NCBI GenBank assembly: GCA_000525025.1
Contig: JCKJ01000001.1
Location: 2,542,001-2,606,000 of the forward strand
Direction: 5' to 3'
DNA length: 64,000 nucleotides
Origin: Methylophilaceae bacterium 11
Lineage (GTDB): Bacteria; Pseudomonadota; Gammaproteobacteria; Burkholderiales; Methylophilaceae
The position numbers and the translations under genes were made by a program. The notes beneath the pieces were generated by a model. That model worked only from the letters and a program-made list of their open reading frames with translations, had not been told where the DNA came from and did not search any database. Position 1 is the first letter of the stretch. Every line of letters begins with the position of its first letter. Of the stretch, positions 34,486 through 43,683 are shown piece after piece.

Positions 34486-36660
34486 TTAAAATTTTCCGTA
34501 GTAGCCTTCTTTTAGGGCATCATAAAGATTGGCTGCGCTGTGAATCTCACCATCGTACTCAATCTCTTCGTTACCCTTCACTTCAACTTCTGTGCCATCT
34601 TCCAGCGTGAATTTGTAGGTGGTGTTTTCCAAATCTTTCTCAGTGACCAATACGCCTTGGAACGCTTCAGGATTAAAGCGGAATGTCGTACAACCTTTTA
34701 AGCCTTTGTCGTAGGCGTACAGATAGATGTTTTTGAAATCTTCAAAATCATAATCGGTAGGCACGTTAATGGTTTTTGAGATCGAGCTATCAATCCATTT
34801 TTGTGAGGCGGCTTGAATATCCACGTGCGCTTTGGCCATAATCGTAGATGAATCCAAGAAGTAGTCTGGCAATTTCTCATCTTCTTTATCGCTAAACGGC
34901 ATGGCTTTTGGGTTAATCAACTCGCGGTAAGCCAATAGCTCAAACGAGAATACATCGACTTTCTCTTTGGATTTTTTGCCTTCACGAATCACGTTACGTG
35001 CATAGTGGTGGGCAAAGCTAGGCTCAATACCGTTGCTGGCGTTGTTAGCCAAGCTCAATGAAATGGTACCGGTTGGTGCGATAGAGCTGTGGTGCGTAAA
35101 GCGCACGCCCTTGGTGGCGATTTGGTTGCGCAAGCCTTCTGGGAACTGTTGCATATAACGGCTGTATTTACCTAACAATACTTTGCCAGCGATTTTCTGA
35201 CCGACTTTAATACCATCCGCGGCCATTTCCGGGCGTTTGGCTAACATGTCAGCCGTCACTTCAAACTTCTCTTCCATGATCGGTGCGGCGCCTTTTTCAT
35301 CGGCCAATTGCACACCAATTTCCCAGCCTACTTCGGCCATCACACGGGTCACTTCTTCGGTAAATTTAATGGAGTCTTCTTCACCGTATTTCATTTTCAG
35401 CATAGTAAGGCTAGAACCTAAGCCTAAGTAGCCCATGCCATGACGGCGTTTGCGTGCAATTTCGTCACGTTGTTGTTGCAGTGGCAAGCCGTTGATTTCT
35501 ACCACGTTATCTAACATACGGGTAAAGATAGCGACTACGTTGCGGTACTCATCCCAGTCAAAATAGGCGTCATCGGTAAACGGTTTGCGCACAAATTTAG
35601 TGAGATTGACTGAGCCTAACAAGCAAGCGCCATAAGGTGGCAATGGTTGCTCACCACATGGGTTGGTGGCGCGGATGTTCTCGCAGAACCAGTTGTTATT
35701 CATCTCATTCACACGGTCAATCAAGATAAAGCCTGGTTCCGCAAAATCGTAAGTGGAAGACATAATGACATCCCACAGGCGGCGCGCTTTAATGGTTTTG
35801 TACACGCGGCAAGCCACTTTACCAGCATCTTTGCCCTCGGTTTTGGCCAAATACTTGCCTTTGACTGGCCACTCACGCCATACCACATGCGCTTCATCGT
35901 TCACATTCAAGCCATCAATAATGGCTTCTTTTTCAGTCACAGGGAAAGCCAATTTCCACTCTGCATCGGCTTTCACTGCTTCCATAAATTCTTTGGTAAT
36001 CAGGCAGCTTAAATTGAATTGGCGTAAGCGACCGTTTTCACGTTTGGCTTTAATAAAGTCCGTCACATCTGGATGGCTAATATCAAACGTAGCCATTTGC
36101 GCACCACGACGACCACCCGCGCTAGATACGGTGAAACACATTTTGTCGTAGATATCCATAAAGCTTAGTGGGCCGCTAGTGTAAGCACCAGCGCCAGCGA
36201 CAAACGCGCCTTTTGGACGTAGTGTAGAGAACTCGTAACCAATACCGCAACCGGCTTTTAGTGTTAAACCCGCCTCGTGTACTTTACCCAAAATATTGTC
36301 CATGCTGTCTTCCACCACACCAGACACGGTGCAATTAATGGTAGAAGTAGCAGGTTTGTGCTCTAACGCGCCTGCGTTCGAGGTGATGCGGCCAGCCGGA
36401 ATCGCACCGCGGCGCAATGCCCATAAAAATCGCTCATGCCATTCCGCTTTTTTCTCTTCGGTTGTTTCTACATCGGCCAGTGCACGCGCTACACGGCTGT
36501 AAGAGTCATCTATGTCTTTGTCTACATGGTCACCGTTTTTGGCTTTGAGACGATATTTTTTATCCCAAATATCTAAGGAAACAGATTGAATTGGAATTTG
36601 CGCAGATTCATCTGCTGCTTGATCGGCTTTTTTGGTGGATTCGACTGCTTTTAGCATCAC
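34486..36660 (-). CDS. nrdJa: B12-dependent (class II) ribonucleotide reductase, catalytic component
   Basis: The 724-residue product converts ribonucleotides to deoxyribonucleotides with adenosylcobalamin as radical source. Visible family motifs: AIPAGRITSNAGALEHKPATSTINCTVSG at the N-terminus with the first redox Cys, AGCGIGYEFSTLRPKGAFV, SSAGGRRGAQMATFDISHPDV, NPCGEQPLPPYGACLLGSVNLTKF with the active-site Cys and Glu, and ASNGIEPSFAHHY. The short tail (GTEVEVKGNEEIEYDGEIHS) hands over to the separate NrdJb subunit. Upstream, around 36.82-36.86 kb, two NrdR-box-like sites suggest control by the dNTP-sensing repressor NrdR. I saw no cobalamin riboswitch in the leader. Confidence 0.92.
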   Translation of the reverse strand: MMLKAVESTKKADQAADESAQIPIQSVSLDIWDKKYRLKAKNGDHVDKDIDDSYSRVARALADVETTEEKKAEWHERFLWALRRGAIPAGRITSNAGALEHKPATSTINCTVSGVVEDSMDNILGKVHEAGLTLKAGCGIGYEFSTLRPKGAFVAGAGAYTSGPLSFMDIYDKMCFTVSSAGGRRGAQMATFDISHPDVTDFIKAKRENGRLRQFNLSCLITKEFMEAVKADAEWKLAFPVTEKEAIIDGLNVNDEAHVVWREWPVKGKYLAKTEGKDAGKVACRVYKTIKARRLWDVIMSSTYDFAEPGFILIDRVNEMNNNWFCENIRATNPCGEQPLPPYGACLLGSVNLTKFVRKPFTDDAYFDWDEYRNVVAIFTRMLDNVVEINGLPLQQQRDEIARKRRHGMGYLGLGSSLTMLKMKYGEEDSIKFTEEVTRVMAEVGWEIGVQLADEKGAAPIMEEKFEVTADMLAKRPEMAADGIKVGQKIAGKVLLGKYSRYMQQFPEGLRNQIATKGVRFTHHSSIAPTGTISLSLANNASNGIEPSFAHHYARNVIREGKKSKEKVDVFSFELLAYRELINPKAMPFSDKEDEKLPDYFLDSSTIMAKAHVDIQAASQKWIDSSISKTINVPTDYDFEDFKNIYLYAYDKGLKGCTTFRFNPEAFQGVLVTEKDLENTTYKFTLEDGTEVEVKGNEEIEYDGEIHSAANLYDALKEGYYGKF

Positions 36661-36812
36661 TTGCTCCCGTTACGCTTCATTTTTATTGTTACGTTATTTT
36701 TAGTACATGCATGGCCTAAAATGTATATTTAAACCATGCAAACTGATTGAATTTTTCTAACTTACTGATTATTAATACTTCGGTAGTTTTTTAGTGTAAA
36801 AACTTACCAGAA

Positions 36813-36828
36813 ACACAACATATTGTGC
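36813..36828. promoter_or_regulatory. nrdR box: NrdR box 1
   Basis: ACACAACATATTGTGC matches the NrdR consensus ACAC(A/T)ATATAT(A/T)GTGT at 14 of 16 positions by my count. It lies about 155 bases upstream of nrdJa, where NrdR commonly represses reductase genes. Confidence 0.65.
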
Positions 36829-36844
36829 ACTGGATGCAAATTTA

Positions 36845-36860
36845 TGCCTTTATTTAGTGT
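36845..36860. promoter_or_regulatory. nrdR box: NrdR box 2 (weaker)
   Basis: TGCCTTTATTTAGTGT matches the consensus at about 11 of 16 positions. Its centre is 32 bases from that of box 1, close to three helical turns, the spacing expected for paired NrdR sites. Confidence 0.45.
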
Positions 36861-37099
36861 TCGTCAACAACAATTTTCAGGTTTTTTTGCACCAAATTTG
36901 CGCATTTTTTAGTTGCATTTTTCAAGCTGCGATGCCTGCTTGGATTGAGGCGAGGTGAGCGGTTACTTACTCCCAATAAATTCGCAAAAAATATTTTGGT
37001 GGAAAATAGTTGACTATTCACAGCACTCAATACGCCTTCGCACCCGCAAATCAACATAAAGCGTACTCAACCCGCTGCTGTTTGTGAGAAAATAACGCC

Positions 37100-38365
37100 A
37101 TGCCGCACGCCCTGTATACTTTATTGCTGTATTTAGCCCTGCCGTTTGTCCCACTCAAGTTATTATGGCGCGGCATCAAGCAGCCTGAATATCTGCAACA
37201 TTGGGCAGAACGCTTTGGCTTTTATAGTACGCAATCGCGCAAACCGATTATTTGGATACATTGTGTCTCCGTGGGCGAGACCCGTGCAGCAGCACCACTA
37301 GTCAACATTCTGTTGACACAATATCCGCAGTACCAACTTTTACTCACACACACCACCCCCACAGGCAGAGCCACCAGCGAGCAGTTGTTTGGTGACCATA
37401 TATTGCGCGTGTATTTGCCCTACGATGTGCCGTTTGCAGTGAACCGCTTTGTGAAGCACTTTAAGCCCAAGCTAGGCTTAATTATGGAAACAGAGCTTTG
37501 GTTTAATTTGATTGATGCGTGTGACCGTCATCAGGTACCGCAACTCTTGCTCAATGCGCGTTTGTCAGAAAAGTCGGCCAAAGGCTATGTGCAACTAGGC
37601 CGGTTGGTGCAAAATGGGTTAAGCAAGTTTGCACTGATCGCAGCACAATCAAACGAGGATGAAGCACGCTTTAAACTGCTAGGTGCACCACACACCATGG
37701 TAGCGGGCAATTTAAAATTTGATGTGACCGCACCAGCCGAAAGCGAAGTGCTCGGCCAGCAACTACGTGCCTTATTTGGCAACATACGTACCGTATTTGT
37801 GGCGGCCAGTACGCGCGAGGGTGAAGAGCCTTTGATTTTAGATGCCATTGCAAACTTACCGTTGCTGACCGTGATTGTGCCGCGCCACCCACAACGGTTT
37901 GATGAAGTTGAACAGCTACTAAAAAGCCGTCACATTCCTTACATCCGCCGCAGTCAACTCACAAGCACGCTCACAGAAGACATTCAAGTGGTATTGGGCG
38001 ACAGCATGGGCGAGCTCTACACGTATTATGCCGCGAGTGATTTTGCTTTTATTGGTGGTAGCCTGCTCAAATACGGTGGGCAAAACTTGATTGAAGCGGC
38101 CAGCATGGGCAAACCGATTTTGATTGGCAAATACACTTACAACTTTGCAGAGGCCACCAAAGGCGCTGTGCAATCTGGTGCGGCAACGCAAGTGCGCGAT
38201 GTGGACAATCTGCGGGCAAAAATTCAGTTTTTGATAGACAACCCGAGTAAGCGCGAAAAAATGGGGCTTGCGGCTTTAGACTTTAGCAAAGCATCTACCG
38301 GCACCACCGTGCGGATGATGCACCTGATTGGGCAATATCTACAATCAACCGATACGACAACTTAG
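37100..38365 (+). CDS. waaA: 3-deoxy-D-manno-octulosonic acid (Kdo) transferase
   Basis: The 421-residue GT30 enzyme begins with a membrane-associated segment (LYTLLLYLALPFVPLKLLW). It carries the family motifs WIHCVSVGETRAAAPLV with the catalytic Glu, THTTPTGRATSEQLFGD, and a C-terminal GGSLLKYGGQNLIEAASMGKPILIG donor-binding segment. WaaA adds Kdo to lipid IVA at the inner membrane, an essential step in lipopolysaccharide synthesis, confirming a Gram-negative envelope. It stands alone, convergent with the GGDEF-EAL operon. Confidence 0.92.
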   Translation: MPHALYTLLLYLALPFVPLKLLWRGIKQPEYLQHWAERFGFYSTQSRKPIIWIHCVSVGETRAAAPLVNILLTQYPQYQLLLTHTTPTGRATSEQLFGDHILRVYLPYDVPFAVNRFVKHFKPKLGLIMETELWFNLIDACDRHQVPQLLLNARLSEKSAKGYVQLGRLVQNGLSKFALIAAQSNEDEARFKLLGAPHTMVAGNLKFDVTAPAESEVLGQQLRALFGNIRTVFVAASTREGEEPLILDAIANLPLLTVIVPRHPQRFDEVEQLLKSRHIPYIRRSQLTSTLTEDIQVVLGDSMGELYTYYAASDFAFIGGSLLKYGGQNLIEAASMGKPILIGKYTYNFAEATKGAVQSGAATQVRDVDNLRAKIQFLIDNPSKREKMGLAALDFSKASTGTTVRMMHLIGQYLQSTDTTT

Positions 38366-38372
38366 CAGTGAT

Positions 38373-40406
38373 TTAGTGGTGGGCTAACTTGCTGGATTTT
38401 GCTAGATAGCTTTCGATCTTTTCTGCAGAAACTGGCTCACTGAATAAATAGCCCTGCACTTTTGAGCAATGCTTATGTTTTAAGCAGTCCAGTTGCTGTA
38501 CTGTTTCTACCCCTTCTGCCACCACATCCAGCTTCAGGCTTTTTGCCAACGCAAAAATCGCTTCCACAATTGCAGTGTCCACACTATCCACAGGCAAGCC
38601 ACGTACAAAGCTCTTATCAATTTTGATGGTATCTACCGGAAATTGTTTCAAATAGCTCATGGAGGAATGACCGGTACCAAAATCATCAATGGCAATGGCG
38701 GTGCCCAACTCTCTTAATTGCGTGAGCATATCTACGGCTTTTTCCACGTCTTCCATCAGCATGGATTCTGTCACTTCAAAATGCACAGTGGCAGGTGCTA
38801 CTTCTGTCTCTTGTAATGCTTCTCGCACAATATCAATCACGCGTTTATCAAAAAACTGGCGTGCCGAGATATTCACATTCATAAACAAGCTAGGGTGATA
38901 CGTTGCCTGCCAGCGACTTAACTGTGCAAGTGCCTGTTTGATCACCCAACTACCAATGGTCGTAATCGCGCCAGTATTTTCGGCAATGGGAATAAACACA
39001 TTGGGGCTAATCATGCCTTCTACCGGGTGGAGCCAACGTAACAATGCCTCAAAGCCTATAATTTTAGAGGTTTGCACATGAATAATCGGCTGGTAGTACA
39101 GCTCAAACTGCTCGTTTTTAAGCGCAGTTTGTAAATCGGTAGTGAGCTTTTGATGATGAAAGTTGGCCCTCTCAATCTCTTCTGAATAGAACTTATAGGT
39201 ATTTTTGCCGGCCGATTTAGCCCAATACATCGCCACATCTGCATTTTTAATCAGATTAGATTCTGAGCCGCCACTTGAGGACTGGGCAATGCCAATGCTG
39301 GTGCCAATGGCAATTTCTTGCCCATTGATAAGAAATTTTTGCGAGATCGCATGGATAATACGTTGACAGATTTTTTCCACATCGCGAATCGTGGTCACGG
39401 CATTGAGTACAATCGCAAACTCATCGCCACCGATTCTGAATACCGTATCGTCTTCATCTAAAATCCTGCGCAAACGCTGACCGCACTGCGCAAGTAGTTG
39501 GTCACCTGCCTCATGTCCGTGCGTATCGTTGACGACTTTAAAAAAGTCTAAATCCAGCATCAGCAAATAAAAGTGCGCGCGGTTTTTACCCGTGGCCTGA
39601 TTAATGTGCTCGGTGAACGCATGGCGATTAGGCAATTTAGTCTGGCTATCGTAATACGCCAGTTGATCTAATTTCCGCTCGACCACGATGCGATGTTTAA
39701 GCTCTTCCACCAGCTTATCGTCGCGCATCTTGATATTGTCCAGCATGCTGTTGATACCCACCGACAAGGCGCCAATTTCATCTTCTGATTGAATCGTGGA
39801 ACGTTGGCTGTAATTATTGAACTTGGTGACATTGGTGACTAGCGATTCAAGATAAGTAATCGGCTCGGTCAGGATCTGGTTGATGCGTTTAGACACGACT
39901 CTTGCCAATAGCATGGCAAACATCACCGCAAAAAACAGCGCCAAGGCAAACACTTGGATACGCGCATTAACACGATGCACATTGGCATTCAGATACAACA
40001 CGCCGACTTGTTGATTATTCACAGTGATGGTTTGTTGCAGATGGATATCGCTATTGCTGGCACTGCTGGTTTGATTACCCACGTTAAGTTTGTCGGCATC
40101 ATAGCCTGCAAACCTAGTGTGATTGTTGAGCACAATATAGGCTTGATCTACACTGGGGTTGGTACTGAGCGACTGCAGTATCTCACCTGCTGCCAGACTG
40201 TCATCAAACGCAATCGCAGACCCCACATTGTTTTCAATCAGCGCCATTTGCGCATGTAAATCTTGCATCAATTCACGCTGATAGCTGATGTATTGATAGG
40301 TGACTGTGGCGACAAACACAATCAGCATGCCAATCGCTAGCACCGACAATTGCATGAACAGCAATTTTTCTCGTATCACCAGCTGATTAAAATAGGGTTT
40401 AAACAT
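38373..40406 (-). CDS. Membrane-bound GGDEF-EAL protein
   Basis: The 677-residue product has TM1 near 18-38, a periplasmic sensor of ~110 residues (AMALIENNVGSAIAFDDSLAAGEIL, like the CHASE8 domain of YfiN), TM2 near 150-170 and a HAMP region. The GGDEF domain (FRIGGDEFAIVL) lacks an inhibitory RxxD site, since the expected Arg is Asp. The EAL domain has its catalytic set intact (GFEALLRW, NVNISARQF, FEVTES, DDFGTGHSS, VAEGVET). It could therefore make or break cyclic di-GMP. It starts one base after the stop of the YfiR-like gene, pointing to control by that periplasmic protein. Confidence 0.9.
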   Translation of the reverse strand: MFKPYFNQLVIREKLLFMQLSVLAIGMLIVFVATVTYQYISYQRELMQDLHAQMALIENNVGSAIAFDDSLAAGEILQSLSTNPSVDQAYIVLNNHTRFAGYDADKLNVGNQTSSASNSDIHLQQTITVNNQQVGVLYLNANVHRVNARIQVFALALFFAVMFAMLLARVVSKRINQILTEPITYLESLVTNVTKFNNYSQRSTIQSEDEIGALSVGINSMLDNIKMRDDKLVEELKHRIVVERKLDQLAYYDSQTKLPNRHAFTEHINQATGKNRAHFYLLMLDLDFFKVVNDTHGHEAGDQLLAQCGQRLRRILDEDDTVFRIGGDEFAIVLNAVTTIRDVEKICQRIIHAISQKFLINGQEIAIGTSIGIAQSSSGGSESNLIKNADVAMYWAKSAGKNTYKFYSEEIERANFHHQKLTTDLQTALKNEQFELYYQPIIHVQTSKIIGFEALLRWLHPVEGMISPNVFIPIAENTGAITTIGSWVIKQALAQLSRWQATYHPSLFMNVNISARQFFDKRVIDIVREALQETEVAPATVHFEVTESMLMEDVEKAVDMLTQLRELGTAIAIDDFGTGHSSMSYLKQFPVDTIKIDKSFVRGLPVDSVDTAIVEAIFALAKSLKLDVVAEGVETVQQLDCLKHKHCSKVQGYLFSEPVSAEKIESYLAKSSKLAHH

Positions 40407-40407
40407 A

Positions 40408-40917
40408 TCAGTACACCCTGGCTGCTAAGCGCAATAATTTAGAACTTAGCATTAAATTCGCTTCTTTCACTGCCTGATGATGAATCACAAAATGGTAGCG
40501 TTTATCTACCAGCTCAATCTGTATCATACCCGTCTGCGTGGGATTTTGTGCGGTATCCACCAAAAGTACGGAATATTTTTTCACCAAGTCAAATAGTCGT
40601 CTATCGTGGGCTTTGGTCGTATCTTCTACAAATAACACTTGGCAATTTTTCAACTCATCCAGCTGGCGAATATGCGTGACATGCACCGGTTTGCCATTGA
40701 TGGTTTTACGCTCTAACAATTGTTCGTTCAGATTATCTTGATCGTCCTCAAACGTGCACACATGAAACGCTTTGGCGGTGTCTTCCGGCCAAGTGGTATA
40801 CACAGAAAAATTATAGATCAGCGCTGCTTTCATGTCGCGCTCATCCACAGAGCCAGCAGCACCCGGCTGGGTTACTCCCATCAATAGTCCAGCAAAAATG
40901 AAATGAGCGCGGCGCAT
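40408..40917 (-). CDS. YfiR-like periplasmic regulator (DUF4154)
   Basis: The 169-residue protein has a signal peptide (FIFAGLLMGVTQPGAAG) and the DUF4154 pattern: KAALIYNFSVYTTWPED, HVCTFEDD, KNCQVLFVEDT and the end VKEANLMLSSKLLRLAARVY. In Pseudomonas YfiR holds the diguanylate cyclase YfiN inactive in the periplasm. Here the partner would be the downstream GGDEF-EAL protein, whose sensor is YfiN-like. The ATG overlaps the TAA of the TonB receptor gene by one base, linking receptor and regulator. Confidence 0.87.
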   Translation of the reverse strand: MRRAHFIFAGLLMGVTQPGAAGSVDERDMKAALIYNFSVYTTWPEDTAKAFHVCTFEDDQDNLNEQLLERKTINGKPVHVTHIRQLDELKNCQVLFVEDTTKAHDRRLFDLVKKYSVLLVDTAQNPTQTGMIQIELVDKRYHFVIHHQAVKEANLMLSSKLLRLAARVY

Positions 40918-42935
40918 TATTTAAAATCGTAGGTAATCTGTACCCAGATATCGCGTTGATCTTGTTCAAAACTATCCGGGCGATAGAAAGTAGGGGTTGG
41001 CACAGCATAATCCCGGTTAAACAAGTTTTTGATGCTGGCTGACACCGTCGTATTTTTAAATAGTGCACTGGTGTGCAGGGTGAAGTTGACAACCGTATAT
41101 CCACCCAATCGATCTGACAACTCCGTTAAGCGGCTGCCCACATATTGCAATTCCAGCCCAAGATGTAGCTGATCTTGCAGCACACTGTGTGCAACATTCA
41201 CGTTAGCTAAGTGTTTAGGGGAATTCACTACCCAGCGCCCTTGACCATCCGTGGCATATTGCCATGCATAATTGGCTCTTAAACGCGTGCTGGGAGACCA
41301 TTTCTTTTCATACTCAATATCCAAACCTTTGGTCTGACTGCGCGGCCAATTCATTGCCTGAAGAATGCCAGGCATCGTTGCTAAGTCATCCATCGCGATT
41401 AAGTCTTTGGTTCTGTAGTAATACATAGAGCCCAGCCATTTACTGGTGGCATCAGGCCGATGTTCTAGCACTAACTCCGTGGCGGCAATACGCTCTTTCT
41501 TCACTTCCGGATTGGCGATTTGCGTTGTGCCATCTTCATAGTATTTCTCAAACGCATTGGGGCGTCTAAACGCAGTGGCGTATGACGCTTTGACATCGGT
41601 GTGTTCGCTTGGGGAGTAAATAACCGCGACTCTAGGGCTCAGATTTCTAACTTGATGGCCGCCATCATCTAAACGTGCGCCTGCGTTCACCGCCCAAGTA
41701 GGGCTCCAACGAAATTCATCTTGCACATAAGCACTGGCCATATAAATGCTATGTTCTAGATGCGCATTGGGGAGGTAAAAATCCTGCTGGTAATCGTTAC
41801 GGTACTCTGCGCCATACACAATTTGGTGCTGATCAAAGCCGGTATAGACAAATTTAGACTCTGCTCCCCACCAGCGGCCTAAGTTGTTTTCTTTATACAA
41901 CGCGCCGTTGTATAGGTTTCTTGCAGCGTAACCATAGTGTCCGTAATACACCTTAGTGATATTGGTTAGCTGTGAACTCAACGCATCTTCATAACTCAAA
42001 TTAATGTAAGCATTGGTATCGCGCAGGACATTTGGTTTGGCATTAAACTCAGTGTCATAAGCAGCAGCTGGGTCTTCTTTTTTGCGATCCACATAGGCTG
42101 TTTCAAGTGACCACTGCTGGTAATTGGCTTTGAGAAACAAGCGCTGATTGCGCTCTTGATCCAGATTGTTAGCAATGCCGTTGTTAGTTGCCGGTGAGTC
42201 AAACGCACTAAAATAATAATCCTCACCCTGCCTTTTAAAACCAGAGGCCGAAAGCAATATATCCGCGCCATTATCCAACTGGTCGCCGTAGGTCAATCGC
42301 CCTTTAAAACCACCCTGGCTGTAGCCATCCACAGCCATTTGCGCACCATCAAATTGCGTGCCTTTTTTAGTGATGACATTGATGATGCCGTAAAACGCGC
42401 CATTGCCATATATGACAGAACCCGGTCCGGATACGTACTCCACGCGATCTATCAACTCGGTATCTAACAGGCCATCTTGCCCTAAGTAAGAAGCATTGTA
42501 CAAATTATCATTGGCTTGGTGGCCGTCTATCAGTAGCATGATGCGGCCAGGATAATCGCCGGGACGACCAAAACCACGACCACTCATATAAGTGTAGACA
42601 TGGTCGCTTGTGGTGTTAAGCCCGCGCATACTGCTGATAATTTCGGCTAAGGTACGATAGCCATATGATTGAATATCTTTAGCGGTGACGATACTGACGG
42701 CGGAAGGTGAGTTACTGACTTGTTTGGCTAATTTGGAAGCGGTTCTGACTTCTTTTGTCAGCAAATCCTCCAAATCCATGTCTGTCAGATTCTCATTGTT
42801 ATCGGCAAATGCGCTGCCTGCACCCAACAGCCATAACAAGAAAGTAAAGCTTACACTTAACTTTCCTTTTAAATCAATTAGATATGCAAATATTAATTGC
42901 TGATACCTAAGACAAATTGGCAACCATTGCTTCAT
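40917..42935 (-). CDS. TonB-dependent outer-membrane receptor
   Basis: The ATG at 42935 gives 672 residues; the frame begins two codons earlier with TTG. A long N-region precedes the signal peptide (FTFLLWLLGAGSAFA-DNN). The plug follows (SNSPSAVSIVTAKDIQSYGYRTLAEIISSMRGL, YPGRIMLLIDGHQANDNLYN, IDRVEYVSGPGSVIYGNGAFYGIINVITKKG), then a 22-strand barrel ending in a Phe-containing strand (VQITYDFK). It belongs to the group whose genes sit with DUF4154/YfiR and cyclic-di-GMP genes, so it may be a signalling receptor rather than purely an iron importer. The ligand is unknown. Confidence 0.9.
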   Translation of the reverse strand: MKQWLPICLRYQQLIFAYLIDLKGKLSVSFTFLLWLLGAGSAFADNNENLTDMDLEDLLTKEVRTASKLAKQVSNSPSAVSIVTAKDIQSYGYRTLAEIISSMRGLNTTSDHVYTYMSGRGFGRPGDYPGRIMLLIDGHQANDNLYNASYLGQDGLLDTELIDRVEYVSGPGSVIYGNGAFYGIINVITKKGTQFDGAQMAVDGYSQGGFKGRLTYGDQLDNGADILLSASGFKRQGEDYYFSAFDSPATNNGIANNLDQERNQRLFLKANYQQWSLETAYVDRKKEDPAAAYDTEFNAKPNVLRDTNAYINLSYEDALSSQLTNITKVYYGHYGYAARNLYNGALYKENNLGRWWGAESKFVYTGFDQHQIVYGAEYRNDYQQDFYLPNAHLEHSIYMASAYVQDEFRWSPTWAVNAGARLDDGGHQVRNLSPRVAVIYSPSEHTDVKASYATAFRRPNAFEKYYEDGTTQIANPEVKKERIAATELVLEHRPDATSKWLGSMYYYRTKDLIAMDDLATMPGILQAMNWPRSQTKGLDIEYEKKWSPSTRLRANYAWQYATDGQGRWVVNSPKHLANVNVAHSVLQDQLHLGLELQYVGSRLTELSDRLGGYTVVNFTLHTSALFKNTTVSASIKNLFNRDYAVPTPTFYRPDSFEQDQRDIWVQITYDFK

Positions 42936-43092
42936 ATACAACCAAACACTTTTACTGAATTACTACTCGATAATATGAGTTTAGCAACTAATATGCCAAA
43001 CCTATTGCAGCATGCTGCCGATGCTTGAGTGTAACGGGAAATAGTTGGGATGCCCACAAAAATGCTTTGCAAGCAAGTAAATCAGGCGTGAA

Positions 43093-43680
43093 TTATTCGA
43101 CTATCAACATTTTTACAAAAACCAGCTCACATGCGCCGGCACCGGTATCATCCCGTGTCAGTGAACTCTTCCAATAAAAACCATCTGGTGCGTTGGCTTG
43201 TACCAAATAGCCTTGTAATTTGATTTTCTGACCAGCCCGTAACGCCTTTAATTGTGCCTCGATGGAGGGGTTGGCAGGAATCATATGCATATTGGCACTG
43301 TGCGTTTCAATGGCCTGACGCGGGATGGGAAAAGCATCCACATGCCAAAAATAAAAGCGGTTACTTTGTGATATCTGTATCTGGCTCAACACCTGACTAT
43401 CTGACATCGGCCCCCAACCTAGCGCCAAATCCACCGGTGCCAGATCAGCTCCGCGGTCAAACGTATAGGTCTCTTGTGATAGCACGCGGGCTTCTAGCTC
43501 AAAATTTGCTAGGGGCGTCAGCGTATAGGTTTTAAAGGTAAATGGCGTGGTATCGGCAGATGCTTGCTCTGGCAGTGTTTTGACGAGTGCACCGGCAGGT
43601 ATTTCAATGGCGCGCTGTGAAAAGTGGTGATATGCGCCATAGGCGATAAGTACAATAAAAACAAACTGCTTCCAGTTCAC
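43093..43680 (-). CDS. Membrane-anchored protein of unknown function
   Basis: A 195-residue protein with one N-terminal transmembrane helix (FVFIVLIAYGAYHHF) and a periplasmic body. Conserved-looking features are LALGWGPMSDSQVLSQIQIS, NRFYFWHVDAFPIP and GFYWKSSLTRDDTGAGACEL. The body ends in beta-rich segments with KLQGYLVQA. No family name is recognised. It is the last gene of the efflux operon, 3 bases after the isochorismatase-like gene. Confidence 0.7.
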   Translation of the reverse strand: MNWKQFVFIVLIAYGAYHHFSQRAIEIPAGALVKTLPEQASADTTPFTFKTYTLTPLANFELEARVLSQETYTFDRGADLAPVDLALGWGPMSDSQVLSQIQISQSNRFYFWHVDAFPIPRQAIETHSANMHMIPANPSIEAQLKALRAGQKIKLQGYLVQANAPDGFYWKSSLTRDDTGAGACELVFVKMLIVE

Positions 43681-43683
43681 ACA

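Larger units (their letters stand above)
36661..37099. promoter_or_regulatory. Divergent region between nrdJa and waaA
   Basis: These 439 bases hold the control region of nrdJa (leftward) and waaA (rightward). The part nearest nrdJa is very AT-rich. Two NrdR-like boxes are noted separately. A 67-codon leftward frame at 36854-37057 overlaps one box, lacks a ribosome site and resembles no protein, so it is not called. Confidence 0.55.

Noticed and set aside
36661-36812. Cobalamin riboswitch in the leader of the B12-dependent reductase
   Set aside because: The conserved B12-box core was not found by eye and the leader is simply AT-rich.
36854-37057. 67-codon leftward frame between nrdJa and waaA
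   Set aside because: It has no ribosome site, covers part of the NrdR-box region and resembles no protein; the composition of the translated sequence looks random.
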